Source of the DNA: an uncultured bacterium
Lineage (GTDB): Bacteria; Planctomycetota; UBA1135; UBA2386
Length of the DNA stretch: 6,029 bases
Direction: 5' to 3'
Assembly (NCBI GenBank): GCA_938003515.1
Contig: CALKYL010000289.1
Span: 1-6,029, forward strand
The position numbers were made by a program, and so were the translations under genes. Position 1 is the first letter of the stretch; each line of letters starts with the position of its first letter. The notes beneath the pieces were generated by a model. The model made no database searches. It was not told the origin of the DNA and saw only the letters and a program-made list of their open reading frames with translations. Of this stretch, positions 1-5,358 are shown one piece after another.

Positions 1-1399
1 GGCGGGTCGCGGCGTGGCGCAGCTCGCCGCGTTCGCGGGCGACGCGCACCGAGGCGCGCCCCTGCAGTTCGCGCGCCGCGTCCGTGACGCGCCGTCGCGC
101 GTCGGCGAGACGCTCGTGCGCGGCGGCCGCGATCGCCCGCCCGAGCCGTTCGAGCCGGACGCGTTCCTCGGCGATCCGGTCCGCGACCGCGTCCGCGAGG
201 CGATCGGCGCGTTCCGCGACGTCGTCGCGCGCGGCTTCGACGCCGCGCACGAGGAACGCGGCGACGGCCGTGGGCGTCTTTTCCGAGTGCGCGATCTCGT
301 CGAGCACCGAGCGGTCGCGCTGGTGACCGATGCCGACGAGGATCTTGAGCGGGTGCTGCGCGACCGCGACCGCGACGTCGCGATCGTCGAACCATGCGAG
401 GTCGGTCCGCGATCCGCCGCCGCGCACGATGCACAGGACGTCGAAGTCGGTCGCGCGTTCGGCGAACCACTCGAGACCCGCGAGCATCGTCGGCTTGAGA
501 TCGACGCCCTGCACGCGGATCGGGAACAGCGTCACCTCGAAGCCGCAGCCGGACTCGGCGAGGTGGCGCGAGAAGTCGTTCCAGCCGTCGGCGTCGGGGC
601 TCGTCAGTACGCCGACGCGCAGCGCGGGCACCGGCACGCCGAGCGCGCGATTGCGCGCGGCCAGACCGCGCTCGACGAGTTCGCGCAGCACTTGCTCGCG
701 GCTCAGCGCGAGCCTGCCGAGCGTGAACGACGCGTCGATGTCGACGACGACCACCTGGAAGCGGCCGCTCGGCGGGTAGAGGTCGACGCGCACGGCCGCC
801 CGGATCTCGAGCCCGTCGCGCAGCGTCAGCGGCGGCTCGCCGGCGGCGAGGGCCGGCAGCAGCCGTTCGGCGACGCCGGCGAACAGCGCGACCTCGACGA
901 CGGCGCGCGCCCGCTCCGCGCCCTCGGCCTTCTCGGCGAGCACGAAGAAGCGGTGCTGGCGACCGGCCGACTTGTCGAAGTCGACGACCTCCCCGACGAG
1001 CCAGAGCGGCTCCGGGAAGCGCTCCTGCAGGCAGTCGCGTACGCGCGCGTTCAGCTCCGAGACGGTCAGCGCGCCGGCCCGCGGGTCGGCGCCGGCGCCC
1101 GTGGGCTCCGGGGCCCTCTCCCGACGCGGGTCCGACGGCTTCGCGGCGGGTCCCTCGTCGGCGGGCAGAGACAGCGTGCCCGCCAGCAGCTGGGAGATCT
1201 CGCCGGCGAACTCGAACAGGTGTCGCGAGCACGCGGCGTAGACCGCCTCGACGTTCTCGGCGGGCACGCGCCAGAGCTTCTGGCGCGGGTCCCAGCGCCG
1301 CCCGGGCAGCTCCTTGACCATCGCGACGAGGTCCTCGCGATACGGGAAGCGGATCAGCAGGTGCCTGCCGTCCCGGTCGAGCTCGACGGTCCCGGTCAT
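1..1399 (-). CDS. xseA: Exodeoxyribonuclease VII large subunit with a HARP-like N-terminal extension (partial, 3' end outside window)
   Basis: This is the large, catalytic subunit of exonuclease VII, which with XseB degrades single-stranded DNA into short oligonucleotides in the cytoplasm. From the ATG at 1399, 466 codons are visible without a stop. Residues about 111-225 match the XseA OB-fold (LTVSELNARVR, then WLVGEVVDF). Residues 261-268 read RVGVLTSP. Residues 326-330 are RGGGS followed by DL, and 356-362 are GIGHQRD followed by TPTA at 375-378; all are family hallmarks. The family usually has GIGHE at this point, so Glu is replaced by Gln360. From about 385 the chain becomes an Arg/Ala/Glu-rich helix, the expected coiled coil, cut by the window edge. 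Residues 1-60 are not normal XseA: they resemble the HARP motif of SMARCAL1 (RFPY...LPGRRWDP...KLWRVP) and are joined by a Pro/Ala-rich linker (about 75-108). The gene starts 10 bp after the lipB stop, so co-transcription is likely. XseA identity is very secure; the HARP assignment is by motif only. Confidence 0.95.
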   Translation of the reverse strand, partial: MTGTVELDRDGRHLLIRFPYREDLVAMVKELPGRRWDPRQKLWRVPAENVEAVYAACSRHLFEFAGEISQLLAGTLSLPADEGPAAKPSDPRRERAPEPTGAGADPRAGALTVSELNARVRDCLQERFPEPLWLVGEVVDFDKSAGRQHRFFVLAEKAEGAERARAVVEVALFAGVAERLLPALAAGEPPLTLRDGLEIRAAVRVDLYPPSGRFQVVVVDIDASFTLGRLALSREQVLRELVERGLAARNRALGVPVPALRVGVLTSPDADGWNDFSRHLAESGCGFEVTLFPIRVQGVDLKPTMLAGLEWFAERATDFDVLCIVRGGGSRTDLAWFDDRDVAVAVAQHPLKILVGIGHQRDRSVLDEIAHSEKTPTAVAAFLVRGVEAARDDVAERADRLADAVADRIAEERVRLERLGRAIAAAAHERLADARRRVTDAARELQGRASVRVARERGELRHAATR

Positions 1400-1409
1400 C
1401 GGTCCGCGT

Positions 1410-2015
1410 TCATACCGGATCGCCGGGATCGACGAGCACGGAAATGGCTGCTGCCGCCGCCGCCGCGGCGTCCGCCATCGAGATCGGGACGCCGGCGGCG
1501 CGGCTGAGGTCCGTCATCACGTCGGGTGACAGGCCGCACGGCCGGACCGCACGCCACGGCGCGTCGTCCATCGCGACGTTGATGCCGATGCCGTGCAGGT
1601 TGGTCCAGCGGCGCACCGCGACGCCGATCGACGCGATCTTGCGGCCGTCGACGAACACGCCCGTGCCGTCGACCGACGGCTCGGCCGCGAGGCCGAAGCG
1701 GGCGGCCACGCGCACGCCGAACCGCTCGAGCCGGCGTAGCCAGTCGCGCACGTCGCGCCGGGGCAGGCGCACGATCGGGTAGACGACGAGCTGCCCGGGG
1801 CCGTGGTAGGTGACCCTGCCGCCGCGCTCGATCGGCACGACGCCGAGGCCCAGCTCGTCGGGCGGCGTCGCCCGTCCGGCGGTGTAGACCGGCTCGTGCT
1901 CCACGAACAGGACGCGGCCCGGCGCGCCGGCGGCGACGTCGGCGTGCAGCGCGCGCATGCGGGCGAGCGCCGGCTCGTAGGCCATGCGACCGAGGTGCTC
2001 GATTTCGGGGAGCAA
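1410..2015 (-). CDS. lipB: Lipoyl(octanoyl) transferase
   Basis: LipB moves the octanoyl group from octanoyl-acyl carrier protein to a lysine of lipoyl domains (2-oxoacid dehydrogenase E2 subunits, glycine cleavage H protein), the first step of lipoate synthesis before LipA inserts sulfur. The 201-residue product has the family signature RGGRVTYHGPGQ at 64-75. The catalytic lysine is in GRKIASIG (Lys126), followed by HGIGINV at 141-147, and the catalytic cysteine is Cys160 in RPCGLSPDV. The length is close to the usual 200-230. A TTG start at 2015 is chosen because an in-frame TAG lies 9 nt upstream, and the segment it adds (IEHLGRMAYEPAL) matches the normal LipB N-terminus. An ATG at residue 11 would cut off that first strand. 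The C-terminus carries eight consecutive alanines (183-190). No clear Shine-Dalgarno is visible before the TTG. No lipA is in the window. A divergent gene begins only 18 bp away. Confidence 0.96.
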   Translation of the reverse strand: MLPEIEHLGRMAYEPALARMRALHADVAAGAPGRVLFVEHEPVYTAGRATPPDELGLGVVPIERGGRVTYHGPGQLVVYPIVRLPRRDVRDWLRRLERFGVRVAARFGLAAEPSVDGTGVFVDGRKIASIGVAVRRWTNLHGIGINVAMDDAPWRAVRPCGLSPDVMTDLSRAAGVPISMADAAAAAAAAISVLVDPGDPV

Positions 2016-2033
2016 GGCGGCAGACTAGCGCGC

Positions 2034-2486
2034 GTGACCGCGGCCGTGACCCTCGCCTGTCTGTTGCTCGCCCAGGACCTCACGGTCGCGCCCGCGCGGA
2101 CCGAGGTCGGCGCCGAGGTCGTCGTGACCGTGCGGCGCGGTGACGCGCCCGCCGCGTCGGTCCCGGTCGTCGTGGAGTTCCCGGACGGATCGCGCCGGGA
2201 GCTCGGCGAGACCGACGCCGGCGGCCGGCTCGGCTTCGAGCCCGACCGGGACGGCATGCACGCGCTGCGCGCCACGGTCGACGGCGTGCGCTGCGTGACG
2301 CCGCTCGCGGTCGCGCCCGCTCGGCGCCGGTGGCTGCTGGCCTTCGGCAGCGTGCCCCTCGGGCTCGTCTTGCTGTGGCTGCACCTGCGTCGGCCGCCGG
2401 GCCACCCAGCGACGCCCGGCGAGGGTCGATCCGGGGCGCCGAAGCGCGCGGCCGGCGTCGATCAGGCGAGCACGCGGTCGACGTGA
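2034..2486 (+). CDS. Small membrane-anchored protein with extracytoplasmic Ig-like domain, function unknown
   Basis: I do not recognise a named family. The 150-residue product from the GTG at 2034 has a short hydrophobic leader (about 1-13, ending LLLAQ) with no basic N-region. A beta-rich domain of about 80 residues follows, with the pattern of a carboxypeptidase-regulatory or Ig-like fold: EVGAEVVVTVRRGD, then VPVVVEFPDGSRRELGETDAGG, then a G-F-P-x-x-x-G stretch near 67-74. One transmembrane segment at about 99-118 is preceded by RRR and followed by RR, so the Ig domain should lie outside and a polar tail of about 30 residues inside. Codon third positions are overwhelmingly G or C, which supports real coding. 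A second in-frame GTG at 2046 is an equally possible start. The last 25 bp overlap the end of the opposing thioredoxin gene, and the start is 18 bp from lipB. The role is open; an envelope sensor or adaptor would be a guess. Confidence 0.7.
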   Translation: MTAAVTLACLLLAQDLTVAPARTEVGAEVVVTVRRGDAPAASVPVVVEFPDGSRRELGETDAGGRLGFEPDRDGMHALRATVDGVRCVTPLAVAPARRRWLLAFGSVPLGLVLLWLHLRRPPGHPATPGEGRSGAPKRAAGVDQASTRST

Positions 2487-2782
2487 CCCTTGACGGTGCG
2501 CAGGTCGGCGTTGCCCATGAAGCGATCGACCTCCTTGCCGTCCCGGAAGAAGATGCAGGTCGGCACGCTCATGATCCCGAAGGAGGCAGCGGTCTCCTGC
2601 GCGCTGTCGATGTCGATCTTGTAGACCTCCATCTTGCCCGTGTATTCGTTGGCGACCTTGTCGATCGTGGGCGCCAGCGCCTTGCACGGCTGGCACCAGC
2701 TGGCGGAGAAGTCGACCAGCACCGGGACCTTCGCGGCTTCCACCGTGCTCTTGAAGTTGCTGTCGGTGAGTTCGGTAACCAT
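2462..2782 (-). CDS. trxA: Thioredoxin with variant CQPC active site
   Basis: This is a cytoplasmic thiol-disulfide oxidoreductase that would receive electrons from thioredoxin reductase and reduce protein disulfides. The 106-residue length, with no leader, is that of classical bacterial thioredoxin. The active site is WCQPCK (Cys30, Cys33), where E. coli TrxA has WCGPCK. The buried aspartate is present (Asp24 in VLVDF), as are Lys55 in VYKIDID and the cis-proline loop SVPT (Pro74). The chain ends with the usual amphipathic helix. An additional Cys76 follows the cis-Pro loop. The ATG at 2782 gives the standard N-terminus; there is no purine-rich Shine-Dalgarno, and the sequence just upstream is pyrimidine-rich on the coding strand. 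The gene is apparently monocistronic, convergent with the small membrane protein and divergent from the glycosyltransferase. The fold is certain. The Gln in the CxxC may shift redox potential or partner choice, so a specialised thioredoxin rather than the main TrxA is possible. Confidence 0.95.
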   Translation of the reverse strand: MVTELTDSNFKSTVEAAKVPVLVDFSASWCQPCKALAPTIDKVANEYTGKMEVYKIDIDSAQETAASFGIMSVPTCIFFRDGKEVDRFMGNADLRTVKGHVDRVLA

Positions 2783-2798
2783 GGATCGTCTGGGGGGA

Positions 2799-2818
2799 GG
2801 GCGGCCGGAACGCCGCCC
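2799..2818. repeat. Perfect 7-bp inverted repeat with 6-nt loop in the thioredoxin leader
   Basis: GGGCGGC at 2799-2805 pairs perfectly with GCCGCCC at 2812-2818, leaving a CGGAAC loop. It lies 16 bp upstream of the thioredoxin start and downstream of the candidate promoter, so it could fold in the 5' leader of that mRNA, or it could be a protein site. There is no T-run, so it is not a standard terminator. High GC content raises the chance background. Confidence 0.4.
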
Positions 2819-2829
2819 GAGGGGCCGAC

Positions 2830-2858
2830 AATGTGGGCGATCGCGGCGCCCACTGCAA
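2830..2858 (-). promoter_or_regulatory. Candidate sigma70-type promoter of the thioredoxin gene
   Basis: On the minus strand TTGCAG (2858-2853) and CACATT (2835-2830) are separated by exactly 17 bp. Each matches its consensus hexamer at three of six positions. Transcription would begin near 2823, giving a leader of about 40 nt that contains the hairpin at 2799-2818. The match is weak, and the case rests mainly on the spacing and on the dyad lying between the boxes. Confidence 0.3.
2833..2853. promoter_or_regulatory. 21-bp dyad (GTGGGCG-N7-CGCCCAC), possible operator
   Basis: GTGGGCG at 2833-2839 and CGCCCAC at 2847-2853 are perfect inverted copies with a 7-bp centre. The dyad fills the spacer between the candidate thioredoxin promoter boxes and sits in the 138-bp region shared with the divergent glycosyltransferase. 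A dimeric repressor bound here could block thioredoxin transcription and perhaps affect both genes. No regulator gene is present in the window. Confidence 0.35.
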
Positions 2859-2920
2859 GGGTGCGCTCAAGTGCCCGGCCGCGGCGCGCCGATCCATGCC
2901 GTGGGCAGGTCGCCGTCGGC

Positions 2921-3844
2921 ATGAAGCTCGTCTCGATCTCGATGGTGCGGAACGAGGAGTACTGGATCTGGTACGCCCTCACGTCCGTCGCGCCGCACGT
3001 CGACGAGGTGCTGGTGTTCGACAACAAGAGCGCCGACGCGACCGTCGAGGTCGTGCGGGGCATGCGGCACCTCGGCGACAAGCTGACGCTGTTCGAGGAC
3101 TTCGGCGGCGACGACGAACAGGCGAACCGCGAGATGATGCTCGCCGAGGCGCGCAGGCGCGGCGCGACGCACGTCCTGACGCTCGACGGCGACGAGGTCT
3201 ACGCCGACGACGTGCTGGCGTTCTGCCGGCGGCTGCTCGAGGTGCACGAGCACCACCCGGCCCTGCACGACCCGCCGCACAACCACGGCCGGCCGTTCGA
3301 TCCGACCCCGACCGACGGCGTGTTGGTCAAGAACATCGGCCTGCGGCCGATCTGCCCGGGTTTCGCCGGTCCGGACACGTGCCGTCCGGTCGACTACCTC
3401 GCGCCGGACGACGACCACTCGGCCTACAACTACCTCGTGCGGATCACGGCGCTGCACAACCTGCGCGGCAACGGGCTCGAGTGGGGGCGGCACGGCTTCG
3501 TCGAGACGGGAGACCAGTACGTGCAGTCCTCGCCGCACACGCTGTGGCTGCCCGGGCTGTGGTTCCTGCACTTCTCCTTCCATCCGCGGTCGGGCCACCG
3601 CCGCCCCGGCACGATGCAGTGGCTGCGCCAGCCGCGGGACCTCGGCAGCGTGTCGATCCACGCGCACGTGCACCTGCCGTCCGCGCTCCTGCGGCCCGAC
3701 GGGCCGGGCAACCCGACGCTCGAGGAGTGGGGGCTCTGCCCGCCTGCTCCCGGTCGACGGTCGTTCGCGGACCTCTGCGGGGCCGCGGCTTCGTCGTCCG
3801 GCGCTCCCGGCGGACCGCCGTCGGCGGTCAGCTCTCGCGGTTGA
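2921..3844 (+). CDS. GT-A fold (family 2-like) glycosyltransferase
   Basis: This is a probable cytoplasmic glycosyltransferase using a nucleotide-sugar donor; donor and acceptor cannot be read from the sequence. The 307-residue product opens with MKLVSISMVRNEEYWI, the start of the nucleotide-binding fold in family 2-like enzymes. Residues 29-41 (EVLVFDNKSADAT) follow the usual D-N-x-S-x-D pattern, and 87-98 (LTLDGDEVYADD) hold the DxD metal-binding site (Asp89, Asp91). Tryptophan- and aromatic-rich segments at 187-230, including LWFLHFSFHPRSGH, probably form the acceptor side. A histidine-rich stretch lies at 109-122. There is no membrane helix. The last 30 or so residues are Ala/Ser/Gly/Pro-rich and look disordered. 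The ATG at 2921 is chosen because the family motif begins immediately; the frame is open further upstream, but that extension overlaps the thioredoxin gene and lacks homology. A weak GGCAGG lies 11 nt upstream. Sugar-pathway neighbours are absent. The 3' end overlaps the opposing small gene by 17 bp. Confidence 0.85.
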   Translation: MKLVSISMVRNEEYWIWYALTSVAPHVDEVLVFDNKSADATVEVVRGMRHLGDKLTLFEDFGGDDEQANREMMLAEARRRGATHVLTLDGDEVYADDVLAFCRRLLEVHEHHPALHDPPHNHGRPFDPTPTDGVLVKNIGLRPICPGFAGPDTCRPVDYLAPDDDHSAYNYLVRITALHNLRGNGLEWGRHGFVETGDQYVQSSPHTLWLPGLWFLHFSFHPRSGHRRPGTMQWLRQPRDLGSVSIHAHVHLPSALLRPDGPGNPTLEEWGLCPPAPGRRSFADLCGAAASSSGAPGGPPSAVSSRG

Positions 3845-4052
3845 GCGCCGCGAGCAGCCGCTCGGGCGGGATGCCGTTCTGCTGCGCGACGTGCTCGATC
3901 GTGTCGTTCGGATCGAAGCCGCAGTTGCTGCAGCCGCCCAGATGGAAGTCGCGCATCAGCACCATGCCCAGCGAGGGGTCGGCTGTCAGCGCCTCGAGCA
4001 TCGTCGTCAGCCGGGTGAAGCGGGTCTTGCTTGCCTGGGAGCGGTCGGTCAT
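3828..4052 (-). CDS. DUF1858-type CxxC mini-protein
   Basis: The 74-residue protein has a basic N-terminus (1-15), then a compact helical domain resembling DUF1858, a small domain also found in hybrid-cluster-associated and ScdA-like proteins. The signature is LGGCSNCGFD at 38-47 (Cys41, Cys44) followed by DTIEHVAQQNGI and the closing LLAALN. The two cysteines could bind a metal or Fe-S centre, or be redox active; the family has no settled biochemical function. It begins 80 bp after the upstream mrp stop on the same strand and has a good ribosome binding site, so an mrp operon is likely. The intervening 80 bp contain only a weak imperfect hairpin near 4102-4126 without a T-run. The ATG at 4052 is chosen over the long open frame continuing upstream, because that frame is antisense-like sequence across mrp and has no family motif. 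Similarity to DUF1858 is a motif reading, not a search result. Confidence 0.82.
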   Translation of the reverse strand: MTDRSQASKTRFTRLTTMLEALTADPSLGMVLMRDFHLGGCSNCGFDPNDTIEHVAQQNGIPPERLLAALNRES

Positions 4053-4058
4053 CGGTGG

Positions 4059-4062
4059 CCTC
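4059..4062 (-). promoter_or_regulatory. Ribosome binding site of the CxxC mini-protein gene
   Basis: GAGG on the minus strand ends 6 nt before the ATG at 4052. It is the clearest Shine-Dalgarno in the window and supports this start rather than any codon upstream in the same open frame. Confidence 0.65.
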
Positions 4063-4132
4063 GAGTCTCTGACGTCCATGCCTGCGTGGGAAGGGGCTCG
4101 TCCGGGTTGCGCAGGCGGCTGCCCGGCGGTGT

Positions 4133-5194
4133 TCACTCGGCGTTCAGCACGCTGATGCGCTGGGCGAGGCGGCCGGCGATCTCGGTGAAGGCCCTGCCGC
4201 TCGCGGAGTGCGGCGCGGCCAGCACGATCGGCTCGCCGCGGTCGCCGCCCTCGCGGACGGCGAGCTCGATCGGGATCTGCCCGAGCAGCGGGATGCCGAA
4301 CTCCTTCTCGATGCGCTGGCCGCCGCCCTCGCCGAACAGGCGGTAGCGCTCGGTCTGGCCGGGCGGCGTGAACCACGCCATGTTCTCGACGACCCCGAGG
4401 ATCGGCACGTTGACCGTCTGGAACATCCGGATCGCCTTCTTGACGTCCAGCACCGACACGTCCTGCGGCGTCGTGACGATGACCGCGCCCATCAGGTGCG
4501 ACTGCTGGCTGAGCGACAGCTGGGCGTCGCCCGTGCCCGGCGGGAGATCGACGACGAGGTAGTCGAGGTCGTGCCACGCGACGTCGAACAGGAACTGCCG
4601 CACGGCGGAGTGCAGCATCGGCCCGCGCCAGATGACCGGCTGGTCCTCCGAGACCAGGAGCGCCATCGACATCATCTGCAGGCCGTGCTTCTCGAACGGC
4701 ACGATCTGCTTGTCGACGACGCGCGGTTCGCCCTTGACCCCGAGCATCAGCGGCACGTTCGGGCCGTAGACGTCCGCGTCGAGGATGCCGACCTTCGCGC
4801 CTGCCTTCCGGAGCGCGCACGCGAGGTTGACCGCGACGGTCGACTTGCCGACGCCGCCCTTGCCGGACGACACCGCGAGCACGTTCTTGACGCCGGGGAT
4901 CAGACCCTTGTCGCCGAGGACCGGCCGGCTCGCGGTCACCCGCGCGGTCATCTCGATCGCGACCTCGGCGACGCCGGGCAGCGCCGCGACCGCGCGCTGC
5001 GCCTCGGCCTTCATCAGGTCCTTGACCGGGCACGCTGGCGTCGTCAGCTCGATCGCGAACGCGACGTTGCCGCCGCAGATGCGAAGGTCCTTGACGAACC
5101 CGAGCGAGACGATGTCCCGGTCGAGGTCCGGATCGCGCACGGCGCGAAGCGCTTCCAGAACCTGGTCTTCGGTGGCGACGGCGTCCGTGGACAT
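4133..5194 (-). CDS. mrp: Mrp/ApbC-family Fe-S cluster carrier ATPase lacking the C-terminal CxxC
   Basis: Mrp (ApbC, Nbp35-like) proteins are cytoplasmic P-loop ATPases that hold Fe-S clusters between two subunits and pass them to target proteins. The 353-residue product has a DUF59/MIP18 domain at about 10-85, with its conserved TTPACPVKD (Cys55). The MinD/Mrp ATPase domain follows: deviant Walker A GKGGVGKST at 111-119 with signature Lys112, switch I LDADVYGPNVP at 138-148, Walker B LVVDLPPGTGD at 213-223, and VTTPQDVSVLD at 240-250. Length is typical. In most relatives, the segment after VVENM carries CxxC, the cluster ligand; here it reads AWFTPPGQTERYRLFG (273-288) and has no cysteine. 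An in-frame TAG 15 nt upstream fixes the start at or after the ATG at 5194. No Shine-Dalgarno is visible. The CxxC mini-protein gene follows downstream. Family identity is secure. Whether it still carries a cluster, perhaps by another ligand set or partner, is open. Confidence 0.96.
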   Translation of the reverse strand: MSTDAVATEDQVLEALRAVRDPDLDRDIVSLGFVKDLRICGGNVAFAIELTTPACPVKDLMKAEAQRAVAALPGVAEVAIEMTARVTASRPVLGDKGLIPGVKNVLAVSSGKGGVGKSTVAVNLACALRKAGAKVGILDADVYGPNVPLMLGVKGEPRVVDKQIVPFEKHGLQMMSMALLVSEDQPVIWRGPMLHSAVRQFLFDVAWHDLDYLVVDLPPGTGDAQLSLSQQSHLMGAVIVTTPQDVSVLDVKKAIRMFQTVNVPILGVVENMAWFTPPGQTERYRLFGEGGGQRIEKEFGIPLLGQIPIELAVREGGDRGEPIVLAAPHSASGRAFTEIAGRLAQRISVLNAE

Positions 5195-5203
5195 GGGGCG
5201 CCG

Positions 5204-5232
5204 TAACTAGCCTCGCTATGGGGCCATATCAA
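5204..5232 (-). promoter_or_regulatory. Candidate mrp promoter
   Basis: On the minus strand TTGATA (5232-5227), a four-of-six match to the -35 consensus, is followed after exactly 17 bp by TAGTTA (5209-5204), a poor -10. This lies in one of the few A/T-containing patches of the window. Transcription would start near 5197, only a few bases before the ATG at 5194, which would make the mRNA nearly leaderless and would fit the missing Shine-Dalgarno. Confidence 0.3.
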
Positions 5233-5236
5233 GGGC

Positions 5237-5248
5237 CGGCCGCGGCCG
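5237..5248. repeat. 12-bp perfect palindrome CGGCCGCGGCCG
   Basis: The self-complementary 12-mer sits 4 bp upstream of the candidate mrp -35 box in the divergent region. It could be an operator, but GC-rich sequence often makes such palindromes by chance. Confidence 0.25.
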
Positions 5249-5303
5249 CCGTTCCCGGCCGGGGAAGTTCTGGCCCGGTCGGCCGTCGGAGGTCGGGTTT
5301 GCT

Positions 5304-5312
5304 TGGTAGCAT
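5304..5312 (+). promoter_or_regulatory. Candidate extended -10 promoter of the exported-protein gene
   Basis: TGGTAGCAT reads as an extended -10 element (TGn followed by TAGCAT, four of six matches to TATAAT) in an otherwise G/C-dominated divergent region. No good -35 lies 17 bp upstream, which is tolerated by extended -10 promoters. Transcription from about 5319 would give a 40-nt leader to the ATG at 5359. Confidence 0.35.
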
Positions 5313-5358
5313 CCCGCACCCCGTTCCCGGCGCCCTTTCGGGCCGGCCCGCGCAGCCC

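Noticed and set aside
359..380. Short GCGACC tandem repeats
   Set aside because: They encode DVAVAVAQ inside the conserved part of XseA and are ordinary coding sequence.
14..1507. A 497-codon plus-strand open frame across the xseA region
   Set aside because: It is exactly antisense to xseA, is rich in Arg/Asp/Glu/Ala as expected for the reverse complement of GC-biased coding DNA, and has no domain motif.
2330..2920. A 197-codon extension of the glycosyltransferase frame upstream of the ATG at 2921
   Set aside because: It covers the end of the membrane-protein gene and all of the thioredoxin gene on the other strand, and the family's N-terminal motif begins right at 2921.
4102..4126. A possible terminator hairpin between mrp and the CxxC mini-protein gene
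   Set aside because: The stem is five pairs with a long loop, a competing inner stem and no T-run; it does not support termination.
2833..4155. A 440-codon plus-strand frame overlapping the glycosyltransferase
   Set aside because: It is an Arg/Ala/Gly-rich alternative frame of the glycosyltransferase gene with no motif.
4053..5033. A long upstream extension of the CxxC mini-protein frame, which would make a 401-residue protein
   Set aside because: The extension is an out-of-frame reading of mrp, Arg/Pro-rich and without motifs; the ATG at 4052 has a proper ribosome binding site.
4208..5206. A 332-codon plus-strand open frame over mrp
   Set aside because: It is antisense to a gene with unmistakable Walker motifs, and its composition is that of a reverse-strand shadow.
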